Assembly (NCBI GenBank): GCA_027487485.1
Contig: JAIYDN010000088.1
Span: forward strand, 62,001-126,000
Direction: 5' to 3'
DNA length: 64,000 nucleotides
Source: Planctomycetaceae bacterium
GTDB taxonomy: Bacteria > Planctomycetota > Planctomycetia > Pirellulales > Pirellulaceae
Positions 35,102-44,203 of this stretch are shown here, piece after piece. The notes beneath the pieces were generated by a model that had not been told where the DNA came from, did no database searches, and saw only the letters and a program-made list of their open reading frames with translations. The translations under genes were made by a program, and so were the position numbers. Numbering within the stretch: the stretch's first letter is position 1; every line of letters starts with the position of its first letter.

Positions 35102-35833
35102 TTAGTTAGCGACGGCTCGCAGAACTTCCATTCCGATCCGTGCAAAGATTTGACCTCGCGATGGCCGAGAACCATCGTTGCGTTCCACTCGGTATTGAAT
35201 CGGTCCAATTTCGCGATCCTCCGGGAAGGCGTTCGGATCTTGGAACTCATAAGATCTCGATTCGGGTAGCTGTTCAAAATCGTAAGTGCTGGGAAAAGGA
35301 TTCGGTGCTAACGGCGCATGCAACGAACCATGTGGCCGAAGAATCACCCCTGGTATTTGTCGCCGAGCACGCGGTGGCTCACAGAACACCGGCTGAGTTT
35401 TTGCATAGGCTTTGTCAAGATTGCATCGCAATCGCTCAATACGACGCGAAAGTTCATTCAAGTGGTCCCGCGTCCGTCGGTCATTACGCACATTGCAATC
35501 TGCATTCACAAGCGCATTCACTTGGCCGGCCAAGGAACATGTTCGTTGAAGCGAACTTTGAACTTGGTGCCAAGGTGCTCCACGCGATACCGAATCAACC
35601 AGTTGGCAGGCAGCATTGTCGAGCTGGGCGGCTGGTTGACATGCAATGCTATACGGAAATTTTTCGTTAAGCCTCTCGGCCAGATCTTCCGTTGTTCGAC
35701 GAACCGCCCGGGCATCACCAACAGCGCATGACCAAACACCGGCAAACAGAGATGGCACTAAGCACGAGCTCCATAAGACCATCATTGCCATCCACCTGAC
35801 ACGACCTGAGTAGGCACTCGTTCCAATCAACAT
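35102..35833 (-). CDS. Secreted cysteine-rich hypothetical protein
   Basis: No family was recognised. The ATG at 35833 is preceded by AAGGGGGG and starts a signal peptide (MMVLWSSCLVPSLFAG), giving 243 residues. The mature N-terminal ~130 residues are helical, with about eight spaced cysteines (in WSCAV, SIACQ, AACQL, RTCSL, ADCNV, LRCNL, VFCEP), which suggests disulphide bonding outside the cytoplasm. The C-terminal ~90 residues are proline-rich and probably unstructured. It converges on the pseudouridine synthase gene, and nothing in the neighbourhood indicates a role. It is probably planctomycete-specific. Confidence 0.65.
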   Translation of the reverse strand: MLIGTSAYSGRVRWMAMMVLWSSCLVPSLFAGVWSCAVGDARAVRRTTEDLAERLNEKFPYSIACQPAAQLDNAACQLVDSVSRGAPWHQVQSSLQRTCSLAGQVNALVNADCNVRNDRRTRDHLNELSRRIERLRCNLDKAYAKTQPVFCEPPRARRQIPGVILRPHGSLHAPLAPNPFPSTYDFEQLPESRSYEFQDPNAFPEDREIGPIQYRVERNDGSRPSRGQIFARIGMEVLRAVAN

Positions 35834-36081
35834 GACTTCCCCCCTTATTCTATGCACAACGAAACTTGATTCGACCGGGCCACTTGCCCCAGGGGGATAA
35901 ATACAAACGCCGTGCCGCTCAACGAAAGAATCTTCACTTCTAGATTACACGAGCATTTCGCGGGCATATTTCCCAATACCCAGCCGAAGCCTTACGTCAG
36001 GCGCCACAACATTGATCGCAGCGCCATCAAGATGAGGATTCGCTCGCAGGCGGCGATAAGAATTTACCGACAGGCAAGGCT

Positions 36082-36591
36082 TCACTTCGAAGGCTTATCG
36101 GGAGCTTTGTTCTCTTTGCGATAATCCCATGGAGCCACAGGAGATTCTTGCGACCACAATCCCTTCTTGGCCTGCTTAGCTTCCAATTCGATCTTGGCAA
36201 GCTCTTCTGATTTGTTGTAACGCTTGAAGTGCCAGGCCATTCCAGATCGCAACATTTCAACGTTAATGTGCTTGTCTTCCAGATGGACTTGAGCGAGCAA
36301 GCGATCGTAAGTGTCTTTGCTTTTCCAAGTGAGTTTTACCTTTTGGTCTTTGAGCATTTTCGTTAAGGCCTCCAACGATTCCTTGCCGAATTCCTGCTTC
36401 ATTTCCGGAGCATCAATCCCTTCCAGCTGAGCCTCAAACTCCATGTCGTTGCTGTCGACTACCAAGATCGAGTCTCCGTCAATAACTCGCTTTACTTTTG
36501 CTTCCATCGTTTCATCGGCTGGTGCGATTGCCCAAGTCATCATGGAGAACGCTATACCGATGACGGATTGAACGAAAATTTGGTGAGTCAT
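36082..36591 (-). CDS. Secreted thermonuclease (SNase)-fold protein, active site altered
   Basis: The ATG at 36591 opens a signal peptide (FVQSVIGIAFSMMTWAIA), giving 169 residues, the usual length of a single SNase domain. The OB-fold motifs are clear: V-I-D-G-D-S-I-L, L-E-G-I-D-A-P-E, K-D-T-Y-D-R-L-L-A-Q-V with the second catalytic Arg, and a C-terminal K-K-G-L-W. The first catalytic Arg, normally in R-L-x-G-I-D-A-P-E, is Gln here (A-Q-L-E-G-I-D). Staphylococcal nuclease needs that Arg (Arg35), so this copy may be weak or inactive. It may be a nutrient-scavenging nuclease derivative. It is next to mscL on the same strand, separated by that gene's terminator. Confidence 0.85.
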   Translation of the reverse strand: MTHQIFVQSVIGIAFSMMTWAIAPADETMEAKVKRVIDGDSILVVDSNDMEFEAQLEGIDAPEMKQEFGKESLEALTKMLKDQKVKLTWKSKDTYDRLLAQVHLEDKHINVEMLRSGMAWHFKRYNKSEELAKIELEAKQAKKGLWSQESPVAPWDYRKENKAPDKPSK

Positions 36592-36693
36592 ATACAAAAA
36601 CCTATTGAGAGCAAAGTGTCGGTTTCTCTTGCTTGCCAGCCGCCAGCAAGCAATCACGCTGAATGCAGCCGTGATTTCTGCCATTATGCTAAC

Positions 36694-36723
36694 AAAAAAC
36701 CCTTCCATGGACACCGAAGGGTT
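36694..36723 (-). terminator. Rho-independent terminator after mscL
   Basis: AACCCTTC (36698-36705) and GAAGGGTT (36716-36723) make an 8-base stem with a 10-base loop. On the minus strand the stem runs straight into a T-run (the A-run 36694-36699 on the plus strand). It lies 33 bases beyond the mscL stop and insulates the SNase gene. Confidence 0.8.
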
Positions 36724-36755
36724 TATGAAGATTCTTCAATTGTTTTGGAACTGGA

Positions 36756-37250
36756 TTAGTCCGCTCGACGTGGCGCGCTTTTCATCAGGGAATCCCGGAT
36801 CTCGCGAAGCAACAAGACATCCTCGGACGGTGCTGCCGGAGCGGCTGGTGCTTCCTCCTGCTTTTTCTTCAGGGTGTTCATGACTTTGATCACCATAAAA
36901 AGCGCAAAGGCAACAATCATGAAATCGAGTGTCGCTTGAAGAAAGGGTCCGTACTTCAACAGGTCGGGATCCGACAAAACCGGTACTTCTTTGCCGTCAA
37001 CCAGAACCGGCTTACCACCTTCCATCTTCGGAAGGGAAATCTCAGAGCCGAAAACTTTGGAATACTTCAGAGACAGGTTGTTGAACGTCAGGCCCGACTT
37101 TGCTGTGATCAGATTGAGAGGCGGCATGATGATATCCCCCACCATGGAACTGATAATTTTGCCAAACGCCCCACCAATGACAACACCCACGGCCAGGTCA
37201 ACAACATTGCCTCGCATCGCGAAGGCCTTAAACTCTTGAAGTAAGCTCAT
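36756..37250 (-). CDS. mscL: Large-conductance mechanosensitive channel
   Basis: A 164-residue inner-membrane protein forming the osmotic safety valve that opens under membrane tension. It begins with the amphipathic helix [17 protein letters not shown], runs into TM1 ([19 protein letters not shown]), has a long extracellular loop including G-K-P-V-L-V-D-G-K, and ends with TM2 ([16 protein letters not shown]) and a charged C-terminal helix with E-E-A-P-A-A-P. Length and all landmarks fit MscL. The ATG at 37250 is used; a TTG nine bases earlier is unlikely. It is a single-gene unit with its own terminator. Confidence 0.97.
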   Translation of the reverse strand: MSLLQEFKAFAMRGNVVDLAVGVVIGGAFGKIISSMVGDIIMPPLNLITAKSGLTFNNLSLKYSKVFGSEISLPKMEGGKPVLVDGKEVPVLSDPDLLKYGPFLQATLDFMIVAFALFMVIKVMNTLKKKQEEAPAAPAAPSEDVLLLREIRDSLMKSAPRRAD

Positions 37251-37431
37251 AAGATACAATTCTCTGATTAGGACTCAAATTCGGAAAGCAAAAATAACAG
37301 AACGGAGTCTAGCCTTGCCAGGAAGAATGCGACAAGACGGGTTACCACATCGTGTTTTGAAATTCAAAAAATTGTCATGCTGAATTGAATGCTCTTGATA
37401 CAACCGGTAAGGTTTCGTATGCCCTAACCCC

Positions 37432-39315
37432 ATGCGAAACCGTTTGACTTTCCACCACTTAATTTCCGCCGCTGCCTCAACGCTAGCGTTGTGCTTGTGC
37501 GCGACTTGGGGTTCGTTCGTGTTTGGGCAGCAAGACCCCAATTCGCTGGTCACCCAGTACCAATTGGCTCGTCAGGCATATTCGTCGAAACAATACGACG
37601 AATCGTCCAAGCTGTTTCGGAGTGTTGCTAGCCAATGCCCCGGTTCCGAACTGGCGACGCAATGCGAATATTACGGCATCATGTCGGAGTGGGCTGTGAA
37701 GCCTTCCGAAGAAACTGCCCAAAGTCTTTCGCGATGGATTGATGAATCGCAATCGTCCATAAAAAAAGCGAAAGAGGCCGGCAGAACTTTGGACAATAGG
37801 CTCTTGAATTCTTGGATTGAGAGCTCGCAATTGCTTTGCGCTCAATGGGATCGGCAACATTCAAGATACGACGAGGCCGAGAGACGACTGCGCTCGCTGC
37901 TCGGCTCCCGTTCCACCTCGTCAGAGCATGATGTTCTTGCCGCGACCGCTTGGTTTGAATTGGGAATGCTTCTGTTGCACAACAAATCCACTTATTCAGA
38001 AGCGAAAGAGTGCTTCAATACTTCCATGGCGAACTGCGCCCAACAGCTGAAGCATGGCCCGAAAGAGCGGGCGATTGCCCTTATCGAAAGCCAGGCAAAC
38101 TTTGGCTCTGCAATGGCTTCTTGGCACGAGAAAAAATGGGAGGAAGCGAAACAAACTCTCGCTCAACTTGAGTCCGCCACCCTCGAGGAAAACCTGTCGA
38201 TCCAAGTGCGAGTCCTGCGGGCCCGTCTGGCAGTGGCGACCCAGGAGATCGCAAACGTTGCTACCGATCTTGAGCCGGCGGTTCAGCTTGCGTTAGCCGG
38301 CAATCCATCCGCCGCCGTACTTTATGAGCTAGCGATCGCATTGCTGGAAACTGGCAATTCCGCAAGCTCGGACGGCATCCTGCTGGAAATCGTTCATCGA
38401 TTTCCACAGTCTCCATTTTCCGTAGAAGCTCGAGTTCGTTTAGCCCGGACAGCGGTTCAGCGAGGCGAATGGGCCAATGCGATACCATTTGCGGAACAGG
38501 CCATCGCGCAAGGATGCCCAAGCGAATTGATCCGGCACGCAAGGTTGGCTTTGGGGCAAGCCCAATTGGAACTGGGCAATCCGCAAGAGGCACTTGCAAC
38601 CTTAGAGCTCATTTCCATCGAGGAGCCAATTGAAATTGAGATGCAGATGTCGGTTCGCTTCCATTTAGCAGAGTCGCTGTATCAACTGGAACGATGGCCT
38701 GAGGCGGAAAAGCACTGGAAATGGCTTTTGGACGCGTCCGCCCAGGCGATTGCTCAAGGAAACGACCGTCCAGCCTGGATAGCCACCATTTTGTTGCGAA
38801 AAGCCGAATTGCTAGCCTTGAACAGGCAGTGGCAACAAGCTGAAGACATCGTTTTGGGAATTCGTAAAGATTTTCCCGAATGCATTCGCCGTTCCGAGGT
38901 CGATTACCTATTAGCTCGCTGTTTGGTATCGAGGGCTCAGTTTGACGATGCACGCGCCACTTTGGAACTTGTTTCTAAGCGGACTGCAACATCTCCAGAA
39001 CTTACAGCCAGGGCGAACTGGATGGCTGGCGAAACCTTCTTGATGCAACGTCGTTACGAGGAAGCTCAAGTTGAATACAAAAAGGTGCTTCAGGTGCCGG
39101 GGCAAAAATACTGGCATTCTGCGGCTCTGCTCCAAATTGGGCAATGTTGCGAGGCCGTCCAAGATTCACCTTCCGCACGCGAAGCATACTCACAGTTAAT
39201 TGACCAATTCAGCGACAGCCCGTTTGTCTCTCTCGCAAGAGAACGGCTTCTGTTGCTTCCAAGCAGCACAATTGCAAAACAAACCGAACAAGATTCGTCA
39301 GGGACCAAGCGATGA
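37432..39315 (+). CDS. Secreted tetratricopeptide-repeat protein, first gene of the ExbBD operon
   Basis: A 627-residue protein with a signal peptide (LISAAASTLALCLCATWGSF). The mature part is almost all TPR-like helix pairs, for example Y-Q-L-A-R-Q-A-Y-S-S-K-Q-Y-D-E-S-S-K-L-F, Y-L-L-A-R-C-L-V-S-R-A-Q-F-D-D-A-R-A-T-L and R-R-Y-E-E-A-Q-V-E-Y-K-K-V. The late repeats resemble the YbgF/BamD type. Its stop overlaps the ExbB start (ATGA at 39312). A periplasmic scaffold coupled to the proton-driven ExbB/ExbD complex is inferred, comparable to YbgF (CpoB) beside TolQR. Confidence 0.85.
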   Translation: MRNRLTFHHLISAAASTLALCLCATWGSFVFGQQDPNSLVTQYQLARQAYSSKQYDESSKLFRSVASQCPGSELATQCEYYGIMSEWAVKPSEETAQSLSRWIDESQSSIKKAKEAGRTLDNRLLNSWIESSQLLCAQWDRQHSRYDEAERRLRSLLGSRSTSSEHDVLAATAWFELGMLLLHNKSTYSEAKECFNTSMANCAQQLKHGPKERAIALIESQANFGSAMASWHEKKWEEAKQTLAQLESATLEENLSIQVRVLRARLAVATQEIANVATDLEPAVQLALAGNPSAAVLYELAIALLETGNSASSDGILLEIVHRFPQSPFSVEARVRLARTAVQRGEWANAIPFAEQAIAQGCPSELIRHARLALGQAQLELGNPQEALATLELISIEEPIEIEMQMSVRFHLAESLYQLERWPEAEKHWKWLLDASAQAIAQGNDRPAWIATILLRKAELLALNRQWQQAEDIVLGIRKDFPECIRRSEVDYLLARCLVSRAQFDDARATLELVSKRTATSPELTARANWMAGETFLMQRRYEEAQVEYKKVLQVPGQKYWHSAALLQIGQCCEAVQDSPSAREAYSQLIDQFSDSPFVSLARERLLLLPSSTIAKQTEQDSSGTKR

Positions 39316-40334
39316 AAAGGTGGCGTACCATCGCAACGACAGCGACAAACTTATTTGGCCAGTCAATGAAGCAATTGCGATTTTGCATTTTCATGGTCCT
39401 GTGTCTGAATGGTTTGATTGTGAATCTGCATGCGCAGTATCAGCCGAACGGTGCCGGCTCGTTTCCCAATACGTTGAGCGGGGCTCCACAGAATCGAGTC
39501 AATTACCAAAATCCACAACCTGCGCCAGCTAACTTAGAACGTCCATTTGCCCCACCTACTCTGGTCGCGTCCAACACCCCTATTGGTTCGAATTCTCCAA
39601 GCACCGCTGGGCAGGTGAATACCGCTTCGCCTGAACCCTCGAAAGAGTCGGCAATCCCTGTTCGAAATCTGCTTCAGATTTTCCACGATGGCGGATTGAT
39701 GATGTACCCCATCGCTCTTTGCTCCTTCATTCTCACTGTATTTGCCTTCGAACGCTTCATTCACTTGCGAACTGGTAGAGTGATCCCAAGGCCTTTTGTG
39801 AAGCGATTGATCGAGCAATTGCAGCAGCAACAAATCGATCGCGATGAGGCGATTGAACTGTGCGAGCGCAATCCTAGCCCCATGGCGGCTATCCTTTGTG
39901 CGGGGGTAAAACGTTATGGCCGTTCCGCAGTGGAAATAGAACAAGCAGTCCTTGACGCTGGCGAACGGGAAAGCAATCAATTGCGACAGTACATGCGTCT
40001 TCTGAGTGCGATTAGCAATGTGGCCCCTTTGCTAGGAATGCTTGGGACGGTGACTGGCATGATTCAGTCATTCAATGATATTTCTGGATCCCAAGCGATG
40101 GGGCGTCCTGAAATGCTGGCCGGTGGAATTAGTGAAGCCCTGCTAACCACTGCAGCCGGGTTGATTGTAGCCATCCCAGCCTACTTGCTCTACATGTACT
40201 TCTTAGGCAGAACCGATCGACTTACCATGGAAATGGATAGCTTTGCTCATAAGCTGGTTGAAGTGATCAGCGCGGAAGGATTGCAAGAACACGATAGCAC
40301 GCGCTCACGAACTCGTACACGCAAGGCTGCGTAA
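39312..40334 (+). CDS. exbB: MotA/TolQ/ExbB proton channel subunit
   Basis: A 340-residue inner-membrane protein. An N-terminal hydrophobic stretch (FCIFMVLCLNGLIVNLHA) acts as a signal or extra helix and is followed by a ~90-residue Pro/Asn-rich periplasmic linker, which is longer than in E. coli ExbB. The channel domain starts at G-G-L-M-M-Y-P-I-A-L-C-S, with a helix near 135-150, then the diagnostic N-V-A-P-L-L-G-M-L-G-T-V-T-G-M-I and L-L-T-T-A-A-G-L-I-V-A-I-P-A. It uses the proton gradient with ExbD to drive an envelope process. Translation is coupled to the TPR gene before it, and exbD follows after 15 bases. Confidence 0.93.
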   Translation: MKRWRTIATTATNLFGQSMKQLRFCIFMVLCLNGLIVNLHAQYQPNGAGSFPNTLSGAPQNRVNYQNPQPAPANLERPFAPPTLVASNTPIGSNSPSTAGQVNTASPEPSKESAIPVRNLLQIFHDGGLMMYPIALCSFILTVFAFERFIHLRTGRVIPRPFVKRLIEQLQQQQIDRDEAIELCERNPSPMAAILCAGVKRYGRSAVEIEQAVLDAGERESNQLRQYMRLLSAISNVAPLLGMLGTVTGMIQSFNDISGSQAMGRPEMLAGGISEALLTTAAGLIVAIPAYLLYMYFLGRTDRLTMEMDSFAHKLVEVISAEGLQEHDSTRSRTRTRKAA

Positions 40335-40349
40335 AGGGCTAGGGTCTTC

Positions 40350-40778
40350 ATGCCGCTTAAGCTGAATCAAGAAGAGGCACCCACCATCAACCTGACCAGT
40401 ATGATCGACATACTGTTTTTGTTGATCATTTTCTTCATGGTGGGTACACGATTCACGGAAAACGAGTCGAACATTCAGATCAATTTGCCCAAAGTAGCTC
40501 CGAATGGTGCGATGCTTACCAGCCCTTCCAGCAAGATTGTATTCATCAAGGCGGATGGTTCGATTCAATTGGATGGCCAAGTTGTTTCCGCGGACGAATT
40601 GACCATGCGTTTGGCTCAAGCCGTAAGAAACTATCCCGACACCTCGGTTCAAATCAAGCCTGACGGGAATGTAACCGTGCAACAGGCAGCCAACGCCATC
40701 AGCGCGGTCCGGAATTCGGGTGCTCAAACAAACGGTATCACATTCGCATCGAGTCAGAATCTCAGTTCGCGGCGTTGA
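40350..40778 (+). CDS. exbD: ExbD/TolR biopolymer transport protein
   Basis: A 142-residue protein with a single membrane helix near the N-terminus. It contains L-T-S-M-I-D-I-L-F-L-L-I-I-F-F-M with the essential proton-carrying Asp, followed by a periplasmic domain (I-N-L-P-K-V, I-Q-L-D-G-Q-V-V, S-V-Q-I-K-P-D-G). Length and order are standard. The stop is two bases before the ATG of the next gene, so the four genes TPR-ExbB-ExbD-toroid form one operon. Confidence 0.93.
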   Translation: MPLKLNQEEAPTINLTSMIDILFLLIIFFMVGTRFTENESNIQINLPKVAPNGAMLTSPSSKIVFIKADGSIQLDGQVVSADELTMRLAQAVRNYPDTSVQIKPDGNVTVQQAANAISAVRNSGAQTNGITFASSQNLSSRR

Positions 40779-40780
40779 AA

Positions 40781-42751
40781 ATGCTGACGTTCGATCCTTC
40801 ACAAGACTTTATTCTTTCTCTACTGGATCATCCCTTGGGGCTAGCAGCCATCGGGGACCTAAGCAGCGGCCGCGTTTGGGCCATCGTTCTGGGGGTTTTG
40901 TTTGCGATCGTTGCAATCACGTTGCTGGTCGCTTCCTGGACTCGCTGGGGGCAAACGAAATCGCTAACCAAGTGCATAGCATTGGCCTTTCTGGCTCATG
41001 TTTGGTTGCTTATGTACGCTTACGGAACTCGAATCATCGTACCTGGGTCTGGCGGTGGAACAGGTGGCGGCGCTCGGTCTGACAACATGTCCATGACGGT
41101 AAACCTGCTTGATTCGACAGCGCCCGATCCAACTTTGCTTGAAGGCCCGAATGCGCCAACGGTCGAGCCTGATTCGCAAATGGAGCAAGATTCCGAGCCC
41201 CAACCCGAATCAACTGAAACGACGGCGTCCAACGAATCCCATCCGAAGCCGTCTCGCTGGGAAGCACCGCTGACCAAGTCGGATCTCAGCGGCCCACCCC
41301 CAGAATCCGTTCCTTCACCAGCGTTCCCCAGCACGCCCGCATCGGCAGCCGCGATCGCGGCTGAAATGCCTGTCGCTTTAGAGCCCGAACTGCCAACCTC
41401 TGAATCGGCGGAAGATATCATGCGGATGGCAGGCCTTTCGACGCCGTCTCTATATGGAAGGGAAACCGCACCGAGCGTTTCTGCGCTAGCAGTTCCAAGC
41501 TCCAGGCTTGCGATTCTGCAGTCTGTGACAACGCAATCAAACAGAGTGAACCAGCGCCCCGTTCCTTCAAGCTACGCAATGAGATTGTCCCCGGAACGCC
41601 AAAACTTTGCGATGCTTAGCGGCGGCGATGCGAACACCGAAGCGTCAGTCGAGAAAGCACTTGCCTGGCTGGCTCAAGCTCAAGCTTTCGATGGAAGCTG
41701 GAATGCCGCTGCTCATGGTGCCGGGCGCGAAGCAGCCCAGGGACGGAATCGAATCGACGGCGAGTATCGACATAATGCAGGCCTGAAGGCAAATACCGCA
41801 ATGACGGGCCTTGCTCTGTTGGCATTTTTGGGGGCCGGACACACTCAACTGGAAGGTCGGTATCACGACCAAGTCGCATTGGGGCTGCAATATCTTCTGT
41901 CGCAACAGCTTCCCTCCGGCGATCTTTCCGGACGCGATCAAGTCGGACAAGAGCCAACGGTTTTGTTCGCACGTATGTATAGTCACGGTATGGCCGCCCT
42001 GGCGCTGACGGAAGCTTACAACATGACGGGCGATCAAGCTCTATTGCCCGCGATCCAGTCTGCATGCCGCTATACACAACGAGCGATGAACCCACGAACT
42101 GGCGGCTGGCGATACTCCGTACCAACCGAGGACCCAGGTGACACAAGCCAATTTGGATGGCAAGCGATGACTTTACACAGCGCAGCAAGCAATGGTGCGA
42201 TTTCACTTGAGCCTCCGACTCGCCAGCGAATGCTAAGCTTCTTGGATTCGGTCAGCACAGGTCGATCGGGGGGACTTGCCGTTTATCGAGTTCGGCAATC
42301 TGGGTTTCCAACCGTCGATGAAGCGACACCTGCGATGACGGCTGAAGCAATGGCAAGCCGCTTACTTCTGGGAATGCCCGTCACGCCAGCCGCAGCCGAC
42401 GAAGCCCAACGAATGCTACTCAGTCGACTCCCTGGGCGAGGCGAGGAAAACTTATACTACTGGTATTATGCGACGCTGGCACTGTATCAACTCCGAGGCG
42501 ACGGAGACGATTCCAAAAATTCATTGACTTGGAATCAATGGAACGACGCCTTGAAGCGAGAGCTTTGCGCCAGTCAACTTCCACAAGGACCGAATGCCGG
42601 CTCATGGAACCCAACCTGTATTTGGGGTGGCTACGGTGGTCGCGTTTATAGCACAGCTGTCGCTTGCATGTGTCTCGAAGTTTACTATCGGTATCTTCCG
42701 ATGTACAAAGCGGAACAGTTTGCAAATCAATGGCAACCTGCAGTTCGATAA
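40781..42751 (+). CDS. Membrane-anchored prenyltransferase/squalene-cyclase-like toroid protein
   Basis: A 656-residue protein. Two membrane helices near the N-terminus (about 31-52, VWAIVLGVLFAIVAITLLVA, and 65-80, IALAFLAHVWLLMYAYG) are followed by a Gly-rich turn and a ~150-residue Pro/Ser/Glu linker. Then come repeats of the alpha/alpha-toroid type, such as A-L-A-W-L-A-Q-A-Q-A-F-D-G-S-W-N, G-L-Q-Y-L-L-S-Q-Q and T-G-G-W-R-Y-S-V-P. The terpene-cyclase D-x-D-D acid motif is absent (D-P-G-D-T stands there), so cyclase activity is unlikely. Anchor, linker and folded periplasmic domain next to exbB/exbD suggest a TonB- or TolA-like energy-transducing partner; this is inference. Confidence 0.82.
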   Translation: MLTFDPSQDFILSLLDHPLGLAAIGDLSSGRVWAIVLGVLFAIVAITLLVASWTRWGQTKSLTKCIALAFLAHVWLLMYAYGTRIIVPGSGGGTGGGARSDNMSMTVNLLDSTAPDPTLLEGPNAPTVEPDSQMEQDSEPQPESTETTASNESHPKPSRWEAPLTKSDLSGPPPESVPSPAFPSTPASAAAIAAEMPVALEPELPTSESAEDIMRMAGLSTPSLYGRETAPSVSALAVPSSRLAILQSVTTQSNRVNQRPVPSSYAMRLSPERQNFAMLSGGDANTEASVEKALAWLAQAQAFDGSWNAAAHGAGREAAQGRNRIDGEYRHNAGLKANTAMTGLALLAFLGAGHTQLEGRYHDQVALGLQYLLSQQLPSGDLSGRDQVGQEPTVLFARMYSHGMAALALTEAYNMTGDQALLPAIQSACRYTQRAMNPRTGGWRYSVPTEDPGDTSQFGWQAMTLHSAASNGAISLEPPTRQRMLSFLDSVSTGRSGGLAVYRVRQSGFPTVDEATPAMTAEAMASRLLLGMPVTPAAADEAQRMLLSRLPGRGEENLYYWYYATLALYQLRGDGDDSKNSLTWNQWNDALKRELCASQLPQGPNAGSWNPTCIWGGYGGRVYSTAVACMCLEVYYRYLPMYKAEQFANQWQPAVR

Positions 42752-43000
42752 ACATAAGAGTGGGGAGATGCCGCGAGCGGCTTCCTTCGTGCGAACCGAG
42801 GAAGCCAAGTCACCGTTCCAAGTCCATGAGTTATTGCCAGCCGCTTCGATGCATGAAATGTAGCAGGATGGCATAATCGACTGAACAGCCTGTTTATTGC
42901 CTTAGCCCCGGCGAGGATTATTCATGAACCTGGTTCGGTTTGGATGTTAGTCAAGCTCGCGTAACTTGTTATGTTGGCTTGCAAACAATGCAGACTGCTT

Positions 43001-43192
43001 CACAACCTGAAGCGTAAACGAGGCGCGATGTAGCAAGCCCTCACTTACCGGCTTGTTGTTTTGATCACAACCCGACGCGTAAGCGAGGGATTCTGTGGGA
43101 TTGCACGCCCCTCGCTGACACTTCGGGTTGTGATGTTTCCTTTGCCTGCGGAAAATCTATTTGATCAACAAGCCGTTACGCTTCGGATTATG
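43001..43192. repeat. Cluster of planctomycete-type GAAGCGTAAGCGAGG intergenic repeats
   Basis: The 469-base gap between the toroid gene and the next gene holds degenerate copies of a CACAACCCGAAGCGTAAGCG unit. Two are direct (from 43001 and from 43067) and two inverted (around 43110-43133 and 43174-43192). A second inverted pair of CGGCTTGTTG type (about 43050 and 43165) lies around them, so the stretch could fold. Similar repeats are widespread between genes in Rhodopirellula-like genomes. 42752-43000 shows no gene or clear signal. Confidence 0.65.
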
Positions 43193-43220
43193 AATAATCC
43201 TCGCTAGGCCCCGACTATGA

Positions 43221-43952
43221 CTAAGGCTGGCCAGCAAGAATAGTCGTACCGGTAGTCAGCAATTGAAATCGAAGTGCACCTTTGTCATAAGGAGCGCGCT
43301 GACGTAAAGCCGGGGCAACACTACCTGGTCGGTAATGATCGTAGCTTGGCGAGTATTTCAAGGGCGGATTTAGATACGACAGGTAGGGCATAAATGCAAT
43401 GCCTGAATAGAATCGAGCGCCTGAAACGAGCGGCTGCAAGCAAGGAAATCGTTCGTGCCCATGATTTTCAAGCATGGTATCTTCTAGGTAGGTTGGCTGA
43501 TGGCAATAGACGGGAGCAATCCACGTTCGAGTGCCAATGGCCCAAGGGCCGTACCGATCGGGGCCAAACGGCAAAGGAATAGTGCCTGGCAGACGTCCTG
43601 CGACCAAGTCTTCTGGGGTTGATTTGGTACCAATCTCTTGAATTGAGGTGTTGGGTATCAACAATGCAGGAAGTCGAATTGGTTCCTTCTTTTTATCGCT
43701 GGCCGTATCGACGTTGTCCTGAGGAATAACGTTGTCCTGAGGCATAACGGCCGCATCTTGAGCGGTTGGAGCAACCGGAATTCGGATGGAAACCAAATCC
43801 ATTTGGTATTCAGGTTCACGAAGCGTGGTCGAGCTCTCTTGAGCAAAGAGCGTGCTTGCGGAGAGCGACATACTCAAGCAAACAACAGCCGTTGTTTTGG
43901 TTGATTGCCGAATCGTCAATTGCAGAGCCATCCTGGCTAACGTGAGTGACAT
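43221..43952 (-). CDS. Secreted hypothetical protein
   Basis: No family was recognised. The start is uncertain. The ATG near 43952 gives about 243 residues with a signal peptide (TTAVVCLSMSLSASTLFAQ) placed reasonably; a GTG at 44057 and an ATG near 43931 are alternatives. The mature protein has a short Gln/Asn/Asp repeat (V-I-P-Q-D-N-V twice after M-P-Q-D-N), then a C-terminal ~130 residues rich in Tyr, Pro and Gly with conserved-looking D-R-Y-G-P-W-A-I-G-T-R-T-W and G-I-A-F-M-P-Y-L-S-Y-L-N-P-P. It is probably an envelope protein limited to planctomycetes. The repeat cluster lies directly downstream. Confidence 0.6.
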   Translation of the reverse strand: MSLTLARMALQLTIRQSTKTTAVVCLSMSLSASTLFAQESSTTLREPEYQMDLVSIRIPVAPTAQDAAVMPQDNVIPQDNVDTASDKKKEPIRLPALLIPNTSIQEIGTKSTPEDLVAGRLPGTIPLPFGPDRYGPWAIGTRTWIAPVYCHQPTYLEDTMLENHGHERFPCLQPLVSGARFYSGIAFMPYLSYLNPPLKYSPSYDHYRPGSVAPALRQRAPYDKGALRFQLLTTGTTILAGQP

Positions 43953-44203
43953 CCTGCCACCTATTGGTAAAGTGTTCGAAAAAGTCGACCTAGGGGTAAG
44001 CCAACGTGAAAACATTGGGGTCGACTTATGGGGAGTTCTCGGCAATTTCGAGGTCACGGCTTAAGGATTGCAACGAGAATTCAGTTCGTAAGGCAGTTTG
44101 TTCCAATTTCTGGGTGTCGTTATCGGCAAGGTTTCTCTATTTTGGAGTTCTGAAATTCTTCCGTCGGTGACATTTTCGATCAGAACGAACGCAGACCGGT
44201 CTT

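Noticed and set aside
40781-42751. Squalene-hopene cyclase
   Set aside because: The D-x-D-D catalytic acid motif is missing and the protein has an N-terminal anchor and long linker, unlike true cyclases.
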